From Flavimobilis massiliensis (lineage in GTDB: Bacteria; Actinomycetota; Actinomycetes; Actinomycetales; Cellulomonadaceae): a stretch of 64,000 nucleotides of DNA. Below the pieces are notes generated by a model. That model was given only the letters and a program-made list of their open reading frames with translations, was not told the origin of the DNA and made no database searches. The stretch covers positions 2,542,001 through 2,606,000 of the forward strand of contig NZ_LT964979.1 in assembly GCF_900240335.1 (NCBI RefSeq), in the 5' to 3' direction. Made by a program: the position numbers and the translations under genes. Positions 8,446 through 16,768 of this stretch are shown here, piece after piece; the first letter of the stretch is position 1; each line of letters opens with the position of its first letter.

Positions 8446-9285
8446 TCAGCGGGGATTGGGGCCGAGCGGCCCGGCCGTTGGACGCTTCGGGGTGCGGCCG
8501 TCGCCGGACGAGCGTCCCGTGAGGCGGCGCTGTACCCAGGGGAGTGCGTGTTGCCGCATCCACACGGCGTTCTCGCGGGCACGCACCGACCAGGCCTCGG
8601 GCGTGAGCGCGTCGAGCGGCACGTCCCACGCGACGTCGGTCGGCTCGAGGCCGAGGGCCTCGAGCGCAGCCTCCGCGACGCGGCGGTGACCTTCGCTCGT
8701 GAGGTGGAGGCGGTCGACGTCCCAGAACCGCCAGTCCTTGATAAAGCGCATGCCCCACTGGTCGAGCACGTGAGCGCGATGGCGGCGGGCGATCGACCAC
8801 ACGTGCGCGTTGAACGTGGCGACACGGGGTCGTGTGAGCCGCAGGAGCGCCGAGCCGTCGGCGTCGACGCCCGTCGCGAGGAGGACGTCGGCGCCGGTCT
8901 CGCGGACGCGAGCGACGGCGTTCTCGAGGCGGGCGGCGAGCCGGTCGACGTCGACGCCGGGGCGGAGGATGTCGTTGCCGCCGCCGACGATCGAGACGAG
9001 GTCGGGCTGGAGGTCGAGCGCTGCGGGCAACTGGTCGGTGAGGATCGGTCCGAGGAGCCGGCCGCGGACCGCGAGGTTCGCGTACTCGACGCCGCCGGGG
9101 GTGCGAGCGTCGAGGTGCTCGGCGAGGCGGTCGGCCCAGCCGCGGCACGCGTCGGAGCCGGGCGTCTCGCGGTCCCAGAGGCCCTCGGTAAAGGAATCGC
9201 CGATCGCGACGTAGCGGCGCCAGCGGGGTGCCGGCGGGGGAGTCGGGGTCGCGTCGGTCGGGTGCTCGGTCGTCACAGCATCCAT
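8446..9285 (-). CDS. SGNH/GDSL-family hydrolase
   Basis: 279 residues, no signal peptide. Block I is AIGDSFTEG (nucleophile S31), block III GGGND, and block V DRLHLTSEGH with the Asp-x-x-His pair. SGNH enzymes are esterases or lipases; the substrate cannot be told from sequence. The start overlaps the end of ung by 13 bases, so the two are probably co-transcribed. A ~60-residue basic C-terminal extension follows the hydrolase fold. Confidence 0.88.
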   Translation of the reverse strand: MDAVTTEHPTDATPTPPPAPRWRRYVAIGDSFTEGLWDRETPGSDACRGWADRLAEHLDARTPGGVEYANLAVRGRLLGPILTDQLPAALDLQPDLVSIVGGGNDILRPGVDVDRLAARLENAVARVRETGADVLLATGVDADGSALLRLTRPRVATFNAHVWSIARRHRAHVLDQWGMRFIKDWRFWDVDRLHLTSEGHRRVAEAALEALGLEPTDVAWDVPLDALTPEAWSVRARENAVWMRQHALPWVQRRLTGRSSGDGRTPKRPTAGPLGPNPR

Positions 9286-9968
9286 CCTGCACCCGCGGGC
9301 GGGGTGAGGGACCAGTCGACGGGCGGGGCGCCCTGGTCCTCGAGCGCGGCGGACGCGCTCGTGAAGGGTCTTGAGCCGAAGAACCCGCGGCGTGCCGAGA
9401 GCGGGCTCGGGTGCGCGGAGACGAGGACGGGGTGCCGCGTGAGCCGCGGGGCGAGGCGTTCGGCGTCCTTGCCCCAAAGAATCGCGACGAGCGGCGCAGG
9501 GCGTGCGTCGAGCACGTCGACGACGTGGTCGGTGACGTGCTCCCAGCCATGGCCCCGGTGCGAGCCTGCGTCGCCGGCGCGCACCGTGAGGACACGGTTG
9601 AGGAGGAGGACGCCGCGGTCCGCCCACGCCGAGAGGTCGCCGCTCGTCGCGTCGGCGACGCCCGTGTCGGACGCGAGCTCGACGAGCACGTTGCGCAGCG
9701 AGCGGGGCAGCGGGCTCACGTCGGGTTCGCACGAGAACGCGAGGCCGTGCGCGTGGCCGGGCGTCGGGTAGGGGTCCTGCCCGACGACGAGGACGCGCAC
9801 GTCGTCGAGCGGGCGGGTGAACGCGCGCATGATCTGGTGCCGGGGCGGCAGCACCTCGTGCCCCGCGACCGCCTCGGCGTCGAGGAACGTCTCGATCTCT
9901 GCGAGGTGCGGCGCGACGGGGGCGAGGGCGCGCGCCCAGGTGGGGTGGACGTCATCGAGGAGCGGCAC
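9273..9968 (-). CDS. ung: Uracil-DNA glycosylase (family 1)
   Basis: 231 residues from GTG 9968, the normal length for Ung. Motif A is VVGQDPYPTPGHAHGLAFS (catalytic D65; Pro replaces the usual His after GQDPY), uracil-pocket motif LLLNRVLTV, and catalytic-His motif HPSPLSARRGFFGSRPF. It removes uracil from DNA in base-excision repair. The frame remains open upstream, but those residues are not Ung-like. It is transcribed ahead of the SGNH hydrolase gene and diverges from the DUF3263 gene. Confidence 0.93.
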   Translation of the reverse strand: MPLLDDVHPTWARALAPVAPHLAEIETFLDAEAVAGHEVLPPRHQIMRAFTRPLDDVRVLVVGQDPYPTPGHAHGLAFSCEPDVSPLPRSLRNVLVELASDTGVADATSGDLSAWADRGVLLLNRVLTVRAGDAGSHRGHGWEHVTDHVVDVLDARPAPLVAILWGKDAERLAPRLTRHPVLVSAHPSPLSARRGFFGSRPFTSASAALEDQGAPPVDWSLTPPAGAGWML

Positions 9969-10104
9969 GGGGACGACGCTACCGGCTGGTCGTCGGCGGG
10001 CGTGGCGCTGGCCGGGAGGAATGACACCCGTGTGGTTCGCGCGTACGATCGGCAGAGCGTGGCCGCGGGCCGCGCGAGCGACCGACAAGACGAGGGAGGC
10101 GGCG

Positions 10105-10428
10105 GTGGCCGAGCTGCACGCGGTCCCCGACGAGCACGGGGACATCACGACGACGGACGCACCCGAGACCCGTCCGTCGGGCCTGAGCGAGCGCGACGAG
10201 AAGATTCTCGCGTTCGAGCGTCAGTGGTGGAAGTACGCGGGCGCGAAGGAGCAGGCCGTGCGCGAGCTCTTCGACCTGCCTGCGACGCGGTACTACCAGG
10301 TTCTCAACGCGCTCATCGACACGCCCGAGGCCCTGGCGTTCGACCCGATGCTCGTCAAGCGTCTGCGACGCCTGCGGTCGAGCCGGCACCGCGCGCGCAG
10401 CCAGCGGCGCCTCGGCGCCGAGGCCTGA
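10105..10428 (+). CDS. DUF3263 family protein
   Basis: 107 residues. GTG start with GGGAGG six bases upstream decides the start over longer alternatives. The core (LSERDEKILAFERQWWKYAGAKEQAVRELF... TRYYQVLNALIDTPEAL) matches the short actinobacterial DUF3263 family, which looks like a helix-turn-helix fold. The C-terminus is Arg-rich. In actinobacteria it commonly sits beside the LytR_C gene that follows here. Function unknown; DNA binding is plausible. Confidence 0.85.
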   Translation: MAELHAVPDEHGDITTTDAPETRPSGLSERDEKILAFERQWWKYAGAKEQAVRELFDLPATRYYQVLNALIDTPEALAFDPMLVKRLRRLRSSRHRARSQRRLGAEA

Positions 10429-10523
10429 GGCGGCCGGGCAGGCCGTTGATCTTCGCAACCTCTCCGCGTCCTGACCAGCCGCGCCGTGGTCGTCCGGCAC
10501 GCACGCACCGGTAGCCTGTCCTC

Positions 10524-11153
10524 GTGAGCGGATACCCCTACCCGAACGACGAGTTCGACACCGAGCTCGACGACACCCATGCCCTGGGCATCCACCACGC
10601 GCCCCGGTCGACGTGGAGCAAGGTGTGGCCCTTCCTCGTCGTCATCGTCGTGTGCGCGGCCCTCGCCGCCGCGCTCGTCACGTGGTTCACCCTGCAGGGA
10701 CGGCCTGGCTCGACCGGGACGCCGCCGCCCGCGACGACGGCCGCGCCCAGCGTCACGCCGACGGAGAGCGACGAGCCGACGCCGGCCGATCCCACGACGA
10801 CCGTCGAGGCATCGGACGAGCCGACGACCGAGGAACCCACGACCGAGGAACCGACGACCGAGGAACCGACGACACCCGAGCTCGACCGCTCGACCGCGAT
10901 CCGTGTGCTCAACGCGACGCGCACGCAGGGCCTCGCCGCGACGCGCGTCTCGACCCTCAGGGGAGCCGGCTGGACGAACGTCGTCGGCGACAACTTCCCG
11001 GCCGGCTCGAACGCTCCCGCGACGTCGTCCGTCTGGTACCGCTCCGTCGACCTCGAGGACGAGGCGAAGCAGATCGCCAAGGACCTCGGCCTCGCGAACG
11101 TCACGCTCGTCGAGAGCCTGCGCGGCGACGTGTCCGTCATCCTCGTCGGCTGA
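10524..11153 (+). CDS. Membrane-anchored LytR C-terminal domain protein
   Basis: 209 residues, GTG start. It has a cytoplasmic N-tail, a single membrane helix at 34-57, a Pro/Thr/Glu-rich linker with repeated EEPTT units (residues ~97-117), and a C-terminal LytR_C domain (IRVLNATRTQGLAATRVSTLRGAGW). The domain lies outside the membrane and is often linked to cell-wall polymer ligases, but this protein lacks the LCP catalytic domain. A cell-wall role is inference. Confidence 0.85.
   Translation: MSGYPYPNDEFDTELDDTHALGIHHAPRSTWSKVWPFLVVIVVCAALAAALVTWFTLQGRPGSTGTPPPATTAAPSVTPTESDEPTPADPTTTVEASDEPTTEEPTTEEPTTEEPTTPELDRSTAIRVLNATRTQGLAATRVSTLRGAGWTNVVGDNFPAGSNAPATSSVWYRSVDLEDEAKQIAKDLGLANVTLVESLRGDVSVILVG
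10818..10875 (+). repeat. Short tandem coding repeat (EEPTT)
   Basis: About three to four 15-base units built on GAGGAACCGACGACC encode the extracytoplasmic linker of the LytR_C protein. Copy number could vary between strains. Confidence 0.7.
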
Positions 11154-11167
11154 CCCACGTTCGTCCT

Positions 11168-11200
11168 GTCGACCCCGGTGGCCGTGCCGCCGGGGTCGAC
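11168..11200 (+). terminator. Terminator after the LytR_C gene
   Basis: A stem of 15 bp with one G-T pair (11168-11182 with 11186-11200) closes loop CGT, 15 bases after the stop. Confidence 0.8.
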
Positions 11201-11338
11201 GCACGTCCGGTGGCTTTGCCCGTTGTTGGTATGCGCCGGTCACCCCTTTCCTCCGAGCAGGTCGTTCCCTTAGGCTGGCTGTGTCCGTGACCCAACGGAG
11301 GGCGCGGTCGCACGTGAGAGACGAGCAAGGAGCAGTAC

Positions 11339-11542
11339 ATGGCCCACGGCACGGTCAAGTGGTTCAACGCTGAGAAGGGCTTCGGGTTCATCACCCCGGC
11401 CGACGGCGGTCAGGACCTCTTCGTTCACTTCAGCGCGATCCAGACGGACGGCTACCGGAGCCTCGATGAGGGCCAGCCCGTCGAGTTCGAGGTCGGCCAG
11501 GGCACCAAGGGCCCGCAGGCGGAGCAGGTCCGCCCCCTCTGA
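11339..11542 (+). CDS. Cold-shock protein, CspA family
   Basis: 67 residues, a complete single cold-shock domain with RNP-1 (KGFGFI) and RNP-2 (LFVHFSAI) and the typical GTVKWFNAEKG opening. These proteins bind single-stranded nucleic acid and melt RNA structure. AAGGAG lies nine bases upstream of the ATG. The upstream ~135 bases after the terminator have no gene and probably hold the promoter and a leader. A strong terminator follows. Confidence 0.95.
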   Translation: MAHGTVKWFNAEKGFGFITPADGGQDLFVHFSAIQTDGYRSLDEGQPVEFEVGQGTKGPQAEQVRPL

Positions 11543-11570
11543 CCTCGGTCACAGCGCAGATCTTCCGGGA

Positions 11571-11607
11571 CGGCGCTCGGCAGCGGAGCCTCCGCTGCCG
11601 AGCGCCG
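11571..11607. terminator. Terminator between csp and the convergent GH15-like gene
   Basis: A 17-bp perfect stem (11571-11587 with 11591-11607) closes loop GCC, 29 bases after the csp stop and 14 bases from the opposing stop codon. Confidence 0.85.
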
Positions 11608-11620
11608 TCGCGTGTCGGGG

Positions 11621-12991
11621 CTACGGGAGGTCGTCGAGCGCGTCGAGTGCGAGGAGGACGTTCGCGTTCGACCACGCGAGCGGTGCGACCGCCGACGGCG
11701 AGCCGTCGGCGAGGACCTTCTCAGGGATTGCGCCCGACGACGTGCGGTGCGCGTCGACCCAGGCGAGCCAGTGCTCGGCCGTCGCGCGGTCACCGAGCGA
11801 GGCCGCGGTGAGCGCGTAGAGCGTCGTCTGCGGGGTCCACGAGATGCCGTCGGGACGCCACGAACCGCCGGGTGCGAGGCCGCCCGCGGGGCGCCTCATG
11901 GGAGCGACGCTCGCCCGCCACGCGGTCTCCGCACCGACGAGCGGCTCGTCGACGAACGGCGGCAGGACGAAGGCCGTCGCGGCGTCCCGGGCGCCGCCCG
12001 TGACGTGGCGTGGATAGCCCCGGGCACCGAACGACTCCTCGACGCGCTCGCGCAGCCCCGACGCCGCGTCGGACGCAGCTCGGGCCCGGTCGGGTTCCGC
12101 GAGCAGCGTCCACGCGTCGGCGGCCGCCTCGAGACCCGCAAGGAGCGGCGCGGCCGTGCCGAGCGTCGTCACCGCCTCGCGCACCTCCCAGTAGTCGGGG
12201 GACGCGGGAGGCAGCCGGCGACCGCCGTCGGTGAGCGCGAGCGCGTGGTCCGTCGCACGCTCGAGGAGACCGCGCAGACTGAGCGCGACGTCCGTCCGGG
12301 TCGGCGGCCCCGCCTGCGCACCGCCGTCGGGAACCGTCGCCGGCCCCTCGGGCGCGGCCTCGAGCACCTCGCCGAGAGCCCACAAGACCCAGCCCGTGCT
12401 GTCCGTCTGCGGGGCGCGGCCGTCGGGCGGCCCCGCGGCGTCGAGCGTGTAGCGCGCCTCGAACGACCCGTCGTCGGCCTGCACGCGAGCGAGGAACCCT
12501 AGGACGCGCACCGCGTCGTCGACGTGGCCCGTGCGCGCGAGCGCCGCCGCGACGAAAGCGTTGTCCCGCGGCCACGCGTACCCCCACCGCTCGTGGAGCG
12601 CCGCCGGCACCGCACCGTCGTCGCCGACGAGCGCGTGCAGGTCTGCGAGCGCACCGCGCGCCATGTCCTCGAATGGCGTCCCCACGCCCGGGACGGTGCC
12701 GGCGTCGAGCCACGCCCGCTGCGCGGCCGCACGCTCGTCGAGCGCGGCTCTGCGCGCGGCGGGCGCGGCAGGCTCGTCCGGCACCCGCGTCCCCGGCAGG
12801 TACCGCTGGGTGGTGCCCGGAGCGACCGTCGCGACACCGTCCGACGTGACGACGAGCCCGTCTGAGTACAGCTCGATGACGTTGCCGTCGACGCCGCCCG
12901 ACGTCACTCCCGCGCCCGAGACGAACGCCGTCGCCACGAGGACCGTCGCCGTCGCCAGACCCGCGACCTTACGACCCCGGTGCGCACGCAT
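11621..12991 (-). CDS. Secreted GH15-like (glucoamylase-fold) protein
   Basis: 456 residues. N-terminal signal segment (HRGRKVAG then a hydrophobic stretch to ~residue 30). The (alpha/alpha)6 glycosidase-like region has GYAWPRDNAFVAAALARTGH, typical of the GH15/glucoamylase substrate-site motif, and near the end ISWTPQTTLYAL, AEHWLAWVDAHRTSSGAIPEKV and APLAWSNANVLLAL. Family members release glucose from alpha-glucans or trehalose; the substrate here is not determinable. The frame continues upstream without a plausible start, and ATG 12991 directly precedes the signal peptide. Confidence 0.8.
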   Translation of the reverse strand: MRAHRGRKVAGLATATVLVATAFVSGAGVTSGGVDGNVIELYSDGLVVTSDGVATVAPGTTQRYLPGTRVPDEPAAPAARRAALDERAAAQRAWLDAGTVPGVGTPFEDMARGALADLHALVGDDGAVPAALHERWGYAWPRDNAFVAAALARTGHVDDAVRVLGFLARVQADDGSFEARYTLDAAGPPDGRAPQTDSTGWVLWALGEVLEAAPEGPATVPDGGAQAGPPTRTDVALSLRGLLERATDHALALTDGGRRLPPASPDYWEVREAVTTLGTAAPLLAGLEAAADAWTLLAEPDRARAASDAASGLRERVEESFGARGYPRHVTGGARDAATAFVLPPFVDEPLVGAETAWRASVAPMRRPAGGLAPGGSWRPDGISWTPQTTLYALTAASLGDRATAEHWLAWVDAHRTSSGAIPEKVLADGSPSAVAPLAWSNANVLLALDALDDLP

Positions 12992-13126
12992 GGGACGACC
13001 GTAACGGGTCGACCGCACCGGGCCCTGCGGCGTCCGTCTGTGTGACCGTCGGGCCGCGCGCCGGGCCCGGGCCCTACGCTCGGACCATCGCGTCCCGGCT
13101 CGCAGGGCGCCCGAGCGGAGGTCTCG

Positions 13127-14689
13127 ATGAGTGAGGTCGACGTCGTCGTCGTGGGGTCGGGGCCCAACGGGCTCGCGGCGGCCGTGACGCTCGTGCGCGC
13201 CGGGCTGCGCGTGCGCGTGCTCGAGGCCGAGGACACCGCGGGTGGGGGAGCGCGCACGCTGCCGCTCGGGCGCGACGGGCTCGTCGTGCGTCCGGGGTTC
13301 GACGTCGAGCAGGTCGCGGCGCTGCCGCACGACGTGTGCTCCGCCGTGCATCCGCTTGCGCTCGCGTCGCCGTTCCTGCGCGCGTTCGACCTTGCTGCGC
13401 ACGGTGTGCGCCTCCTGAGCCCCGACATCTCCTACGCGCACCCCCTGCCCGGTGGGGCTGTGCTCGCGCACCGGTCGCTCGACGCGACCGTTGCCAGCCT
13501 CGGCAGGGAGTGCGGCGCGTGGCGGCGGACGTTCGGGCCCCTCGTCGACCGCCCCGACGTGCTCGCCTCGCTCCTCCTCGGGGACAGGCGCACTCTGCTG
13601 GCCGGGGGCAGCAGGACCAGAAGTGCCCGGACCGGGAGAGGCCCGGGCGTGACACCGCCAGCGAGCACGCGTGACCGTCTCCGTGTCGCTGCCGCGCTCG
13701 CGGACGGGCTGCTGCGGGCCCCGCGCTCGGGCCGGGCGGGCGCCCTGCTCGCGGGCGTCGCCGTCCACGCGATGGCGCCGCTCTCGTCACCGTCCGCGAC
13801 CGGCACGGGGCTGCTGCTCGGCGCGCTCGGGCACGCGGGCGGCTGGCCCGTGCCCGTCGGAGGCTCGCGCGCGATCGTCGACGCGCTGCTCGCCGACCTG
13901 CACGCGCACCGCGTCCGCGTCGAGACCGGCCGCCGCGTGACGTCGTGGGGTGACCTGCCGTCGGGCGCGGACGTCGTCCTCACCACCTCCGTGCCGCGCG
14001 CCCTCGGGATCGTCGGGCACCGCCTGCCCCGGCACGTGCGCGCGGCGCTCCGCCGCTTCCGTGGCGGCCCGGGCGCCGCCGCCGTCCAGCTCGTGCTCGA
14101 CGGCCCAGTGCCGTGGGCCGACGCCCGTGTCGGCACGGCGGGCACCGTCCACGTCGCCGGGACGGTCGACGACATGCGGCGCGCACAGGCCGCCGTCCGT
14201 GTCGGACGGCACGCCGAACGGCCCGTCGTGCTCCTCGGCGACCCGACCCCGTGGGACCCGGCGCGCGAGCGTCACGGACTGCGCGTCGTGTGGGCGTACG
14301 CCCACGTGCCCGCGAGCTCGGGACGTGACGTCACGGAAGACGTCCTCACGCACGTCGCCCGGTACGCGCCCGACGTGCGCGACCGCGTCGTCGCGACGCG
14401 CTGCGTGCCCGCGTCCCGCATGTCGGCGCACGACGAGAACCTCGTCGGCGGCGACATCGCCGCCGGCGCCGTCACCGCGTGGCAGATGCTCGCGCGGCCG
14501 CGGCTCGCCGCCGATCCCCACCACCTCGGTGAGGTCGACGGGCGGCACGTCCTCCTTGGCTCGTCGGCCGCCCCGCCCGGGCCCGGGGTCCACGGCATGT
14601 CGGGGCACCTCGCGGCGCTCTCGCTCCTCCGCCGGCGGGGACGGCGCCCGGGACCGCTCGCAGCGCCGACGGACGGACGAGCCCGCTGA
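13127..14689 (+). CDS. FAD-dependent oxidoreductase, phytoene-desaturase-like
   Basis: 520 residues. The N-terminal Rossmann dinucleotide motif is VVVVGSGPNGLAAAVTLVRAG and then LEAEDTAGGGARTL, as in phytoene desaturase/amine oxidase-like proteins. The C-terminus has GSSAAPPGPGVHGMSGHLAALSLL, which resembles the second FAD contact of this superfamily. No carotenoid genes are nearby, so the substrate is unknown. Start ATG 13127; the GH15-like gene diverges upstream. Confidence 0.83.
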   Translation: MSEVDVVVVGSGPNGLAAAVTLVRAGLRVRVLEAEDTAGGGARTLPLGRDGLVVRPGFDVEQVAALPHDVCSAVHPLALASPFLRAFDLAAHGVRLLSPDISYAHPLPGGAVLAHRSLDATVASLGRECGAWRRTFGPLVDRPDVLASLLLGDRRTLLAGGSRTRSARTGRGPGVTPPASTRDRLRVAAALADGLLRAPRSGRAGALLAGVAVHAMAPLSSPSATGTGLLLGALGHAGGWPVPVGGSRAIVDALLADLHAHRVRVETGRRVTSWGDLPSGADVVLTTSVPRALGIVGHRLPRHVRAALRRFRGGPGAAAVQLVLDGPVPWADARVGTAGTVHVAGTVDDMRRAQAAVRVGRHAERPVVLLGDPTPWDPARERHGLRVVWAYAHVPASSGRDVTEDVLTHVARYAPDVRDRVVATRCVPASRMSAHDENLVGGDIAAGAVTAWQMLARPRLAADPHHLGEVDGRHVLLGSSAAPPGPGVHGMSGHLAALSLLRRRGRRPGPLAAPTDGRAR

Positions 14690-14737
14690 GGCGTGGCACC
14701 GACGTCTGCGCCGAGGGCGGACATGGCCCCCGCCGTC

Positions 14738-14763
14738 TTGCACTCGGCCATGCCGAGTGCCAA
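14738..14763 (+). promoter_or_regulatory. CIRCE operator 1 (HrcA) upstream of groEL
   Basis: TTGCACTC, nine bases, then GAGTGCCAA: an inverted repeat matching the CIRCE consensus TTAGCACTC-N9-GAGTGCTAA with two or three changes. HrcA binds it to repress chaperonin genes. Confidence 0.88.
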
Positions 14764-14771
14764 TAATGGTG

Positions 14772-14798
14772 TTAGCACTCTCGACCCTTGAGTGACAG
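14772..14798 (+). promoter_or_regulatory. CIRCE operator 2 (HrcA) upstream of groEL
   Basis: TTAGCACTC, nine bases, then GAGTGACAG. The left arm is a perfect CIRCE half; the right arm has lost the final CTAA. Together with the first copy it frames the likely promoter, leaving a ~140-base leader before groEL. Confidence 0.85.
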
Positions 14799-14941
14799 TC
14801 GTCGCCGGGGTCGGGCAGTGGACCCACCCAGGTCGCAAGGTGAGGCCCGGGCCGTCGGCGTGACGTGAACGCCGCCGGCGCGGACCGTCCGTCGCGGGCA
14901 CCGACCGACCCCCAACGCCACAAGCGGAGGATCACATCCCC

Positions 14942-16570
14942 ATGGCAAAGATCATCGCCTTCAACGAGGAGGCTCGTCGCGGTATGGAGCGCGGGCTCAA
15001 CGCCCTCGCCGACACCGTCAAGGTCACCCTCGGCCCGAAGGGCCGCAACGTCGTCCTCGACAAGAAGTGGGGCGCCCCCACGATCACGAACGACGGCGTC
15101 TCGATCGCCAAGGAGATCGAGCTCGAGGAGCCGTTCGAGAAGATCGGCGCCGAGCTCGTCAAGGAGGTCGCCAAGAAGACGGACGACGTCGCCGGTGACG
15201 GCACGACGACCGCCACCGTCCTCGCCCAGGCGCTCGTCCGCGAGGGCCTGCGCAATGTCGCGGCCGGCTCCAACCCCATCGCCATCAAGCGCGGCATCGA
15301 GAAGGCCGTCGAGGCCGTCACCGCCGAGCTCGTCGCCTCCGCCAAGGAGATCGAGACGAAGGAGGAGATCGCCGCGACCGCCGCCATCTCCGCCGGCGAC
15401 CCCGCGATCGGCGAGCTCATCGCCGAGGCCCTCGACAAGGTCGGCAAGGAGGGCGTCATCACGGTCGAGGAGTCGAACACGTTCGGCCTCGAGCTCGAGC
15501 TCACCGAGGGTATGCGCTTCGACAAGGGCTTCCTCGCCCGCTACTTCGAGACGGACCCGGAGCGCCAGGAGGCTGTTCTCGAGGACCCGTACGTCCTGCT
15601 CGTCGAGTCGAAGATCTCGAACGTCAAGGACCTCCTGCCGCTCCTCGACCAGGTGATGAAGCAGGGCCGCTCGCTCCTCATCATCGCCGAGGACGTCGAG
15701 GGCGAGGCCCTCGCGACGCTCGTGCTCAACAAGATCCGCGGCACGTTCAAGTCCGTCGCCGTCAAGGCCCCGGGCTTCGGCGACCGCCGCAAGGCGATCC
15801 TCCAGGACATCGCGATCCTCACGGGCGGCCAGGTCATCTCCGAGACCGTCGGCCTCAAGCTCGAGACCGCGACGCTCGACCTCCTCGGCACGGCCCGCAA
15901 GGTCGTCGTCACGAAGGACGAGACGACGATCGTCGAGGGTGCCGGCGACGCCGACCAGATCGCCGGTCGCGTCAACCAGATCCGCTCCGAGATCGAGAAG
16001 TCGGACTCCGACTACGACCGCGAGAAGCTCCAGGAGCGCCTCGCGAAGCTCGCCGGCGGCGTCGCCGTCATCAAGGCGGGCGCGGCCACCGAGGTCGAGC
16101 TCAAGGAGCGCAAGCACCGCATCGAGGACGCCGTCCGCAACGCGAAGGCTGCCGTCGAGGAGGGCATCGTCGCCGGGGGTGGCGTCGCGCTCATCCAGGC
16201 CGGTGCCAAGGCCACGGCCGCGCTCGAGGCGCTCGAGGGTGACGAGCTCACCGGTGCTCAGATCGTGCTCCGTGCGATCGACGCGCCGCTCAAGCAGATC
16301 GCCGTCAACGCGGGCCTCGAGGGTGGCGTCGTCGCCGAGCGCGTGCGCTCGCTGCCGTCGGGCCAGGGCCTCAACGCCGCGACCGGCGTCTACGAGGACC
16401 TGCTCGCCGCGGGCGTTAACGACCCGGTCAAGGTCACGCGCTCCGCGCTTCAGAACGCTGCGTCCATCGCTGCGCTCTTCCTCACGACCGAGGCGGTCGT
16501 CGCCGACAAGCCCGAGAAGGCCCCGGCCGTGCCGGGTGGCGGCGACGACATGGGCGGCATGGGCTTCTGA
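14942..16570 (+). CDS. groEL: 60-kDa chaperonin GroEL
   Basis: 542 residues, full length. ATP-site motifs VTLGPKGRNVVLDKKWG and DDVAGDGTTTATVLAQ, apical-domain residues, VEEGIVAGGGVALI, and a GGM-type tail (DDMGGMGF). It folds proteins with GroES, which is not adjacent here. That fits the actinobacterial pattern of a stand-alone groEL apart from groES. GGAGG lies about 11 bases before the ATG. The two CIRCE elements upstream show HrcA heat-shock control. Confidence 0.98.
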   Translation: MAKIIAFNEEARRGMERGLNALADTVKVTLGPKGRNVVLDKKWGAPTITNDGVSIAKEIELEEPFEKIGAELVKEVAKKTDDVAGDGTTTATVLAQALVREGLRNVAAGSNPIAIKRGIEKAVEAVTAELVASAKEIETKEEIAATAAISAGDPAIGELIAEALDKVGKEGVITVEESNTFGLELELTEGMRFDKGFLARYFETDPERQEAVLEDPYVLLVESKISNVKDLLPLLDQVMKQGRSLLIIAEDVEGEALATLVLNKIRGTFKSVAVKAPGFGDRRKAILQDIAILTGGQVISETVGLKLETATLDLLGTARKVVVTKDETTIVEGAGDADQIAGRVNQIRSEIEKSDSDYDREKLQERLAKLAGGVAVIKAGAATEVELKERKHRIEDAVRNAKAAVEEGIVAGGGVALIQAGAKATAALEALEGDELTGAQIVLRAIDAPLKQIAVNAGLEGGVVAERVRSLPSGQGLNAATGVYEDLLAAGVNDPVKVTRSALQNAASIAALFLTTEAVVADKPEKAPAVPGGGDDMGGMGF

Positions 16571-16614
16571 CCCCCGCCGCCTGAGTCGGCCCCTCGCGGG
16601 CCACGCAGGACGCA

Positions 16615-16656
16615 CGAAGGCCGCCGGCCGGGCTCACGCCCGACCGGCGGCCTTCG
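16615..16656 (+). terminator. groEL terminator
   Basis: An 18-bp stem with one mismatch (16615-16632 with 16639-16656) closes a 6-base loop, 44 bases after the stop. Confidence 0.85.
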
Positions 16657-16720
16657 CCGTTGCCGTCGCGCACGCTGTCGCGGCGTGCGCCGTTCCGCGC
16701 ATGCCGCGACGGCGGCCGGG

Positions 16721-16739
16721 TATGGTTAGCCTTACCTCA
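16721..16739 (+). promoter_or_regulatory. IdeR/DtxR iron box
   Basis: TATGGTTAGCCTTACCTCA matches the DtxR/IdeR consensus TWAGGTWAGSCTWACCTWA at 17 of 19 positions and lies 30 bases before the siderophore-interacting protein gene. Repression in iron-replete cells is predicted. Confidence 0.88.
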
Positions 16740-16768
16740 GTACTAATAGTGTGAGCGAGAGGCCCACG

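Noticed and set aside
13127..14689. Carotenoid biosynthesis locus
   Set aside because: The oxidoreductase resembles phytoene desaturases, but no crtB, crtE or crtY-type gene is near it.
13787..16615. 942-residue open frame antisense to groEL and the FAD oxidoreductase
   Set aside because: It is a mirror of highly biased GC3 codons: composition is extreme in Arg, Asp and Leu, there is no domain, and groEL on the other strand is certain.
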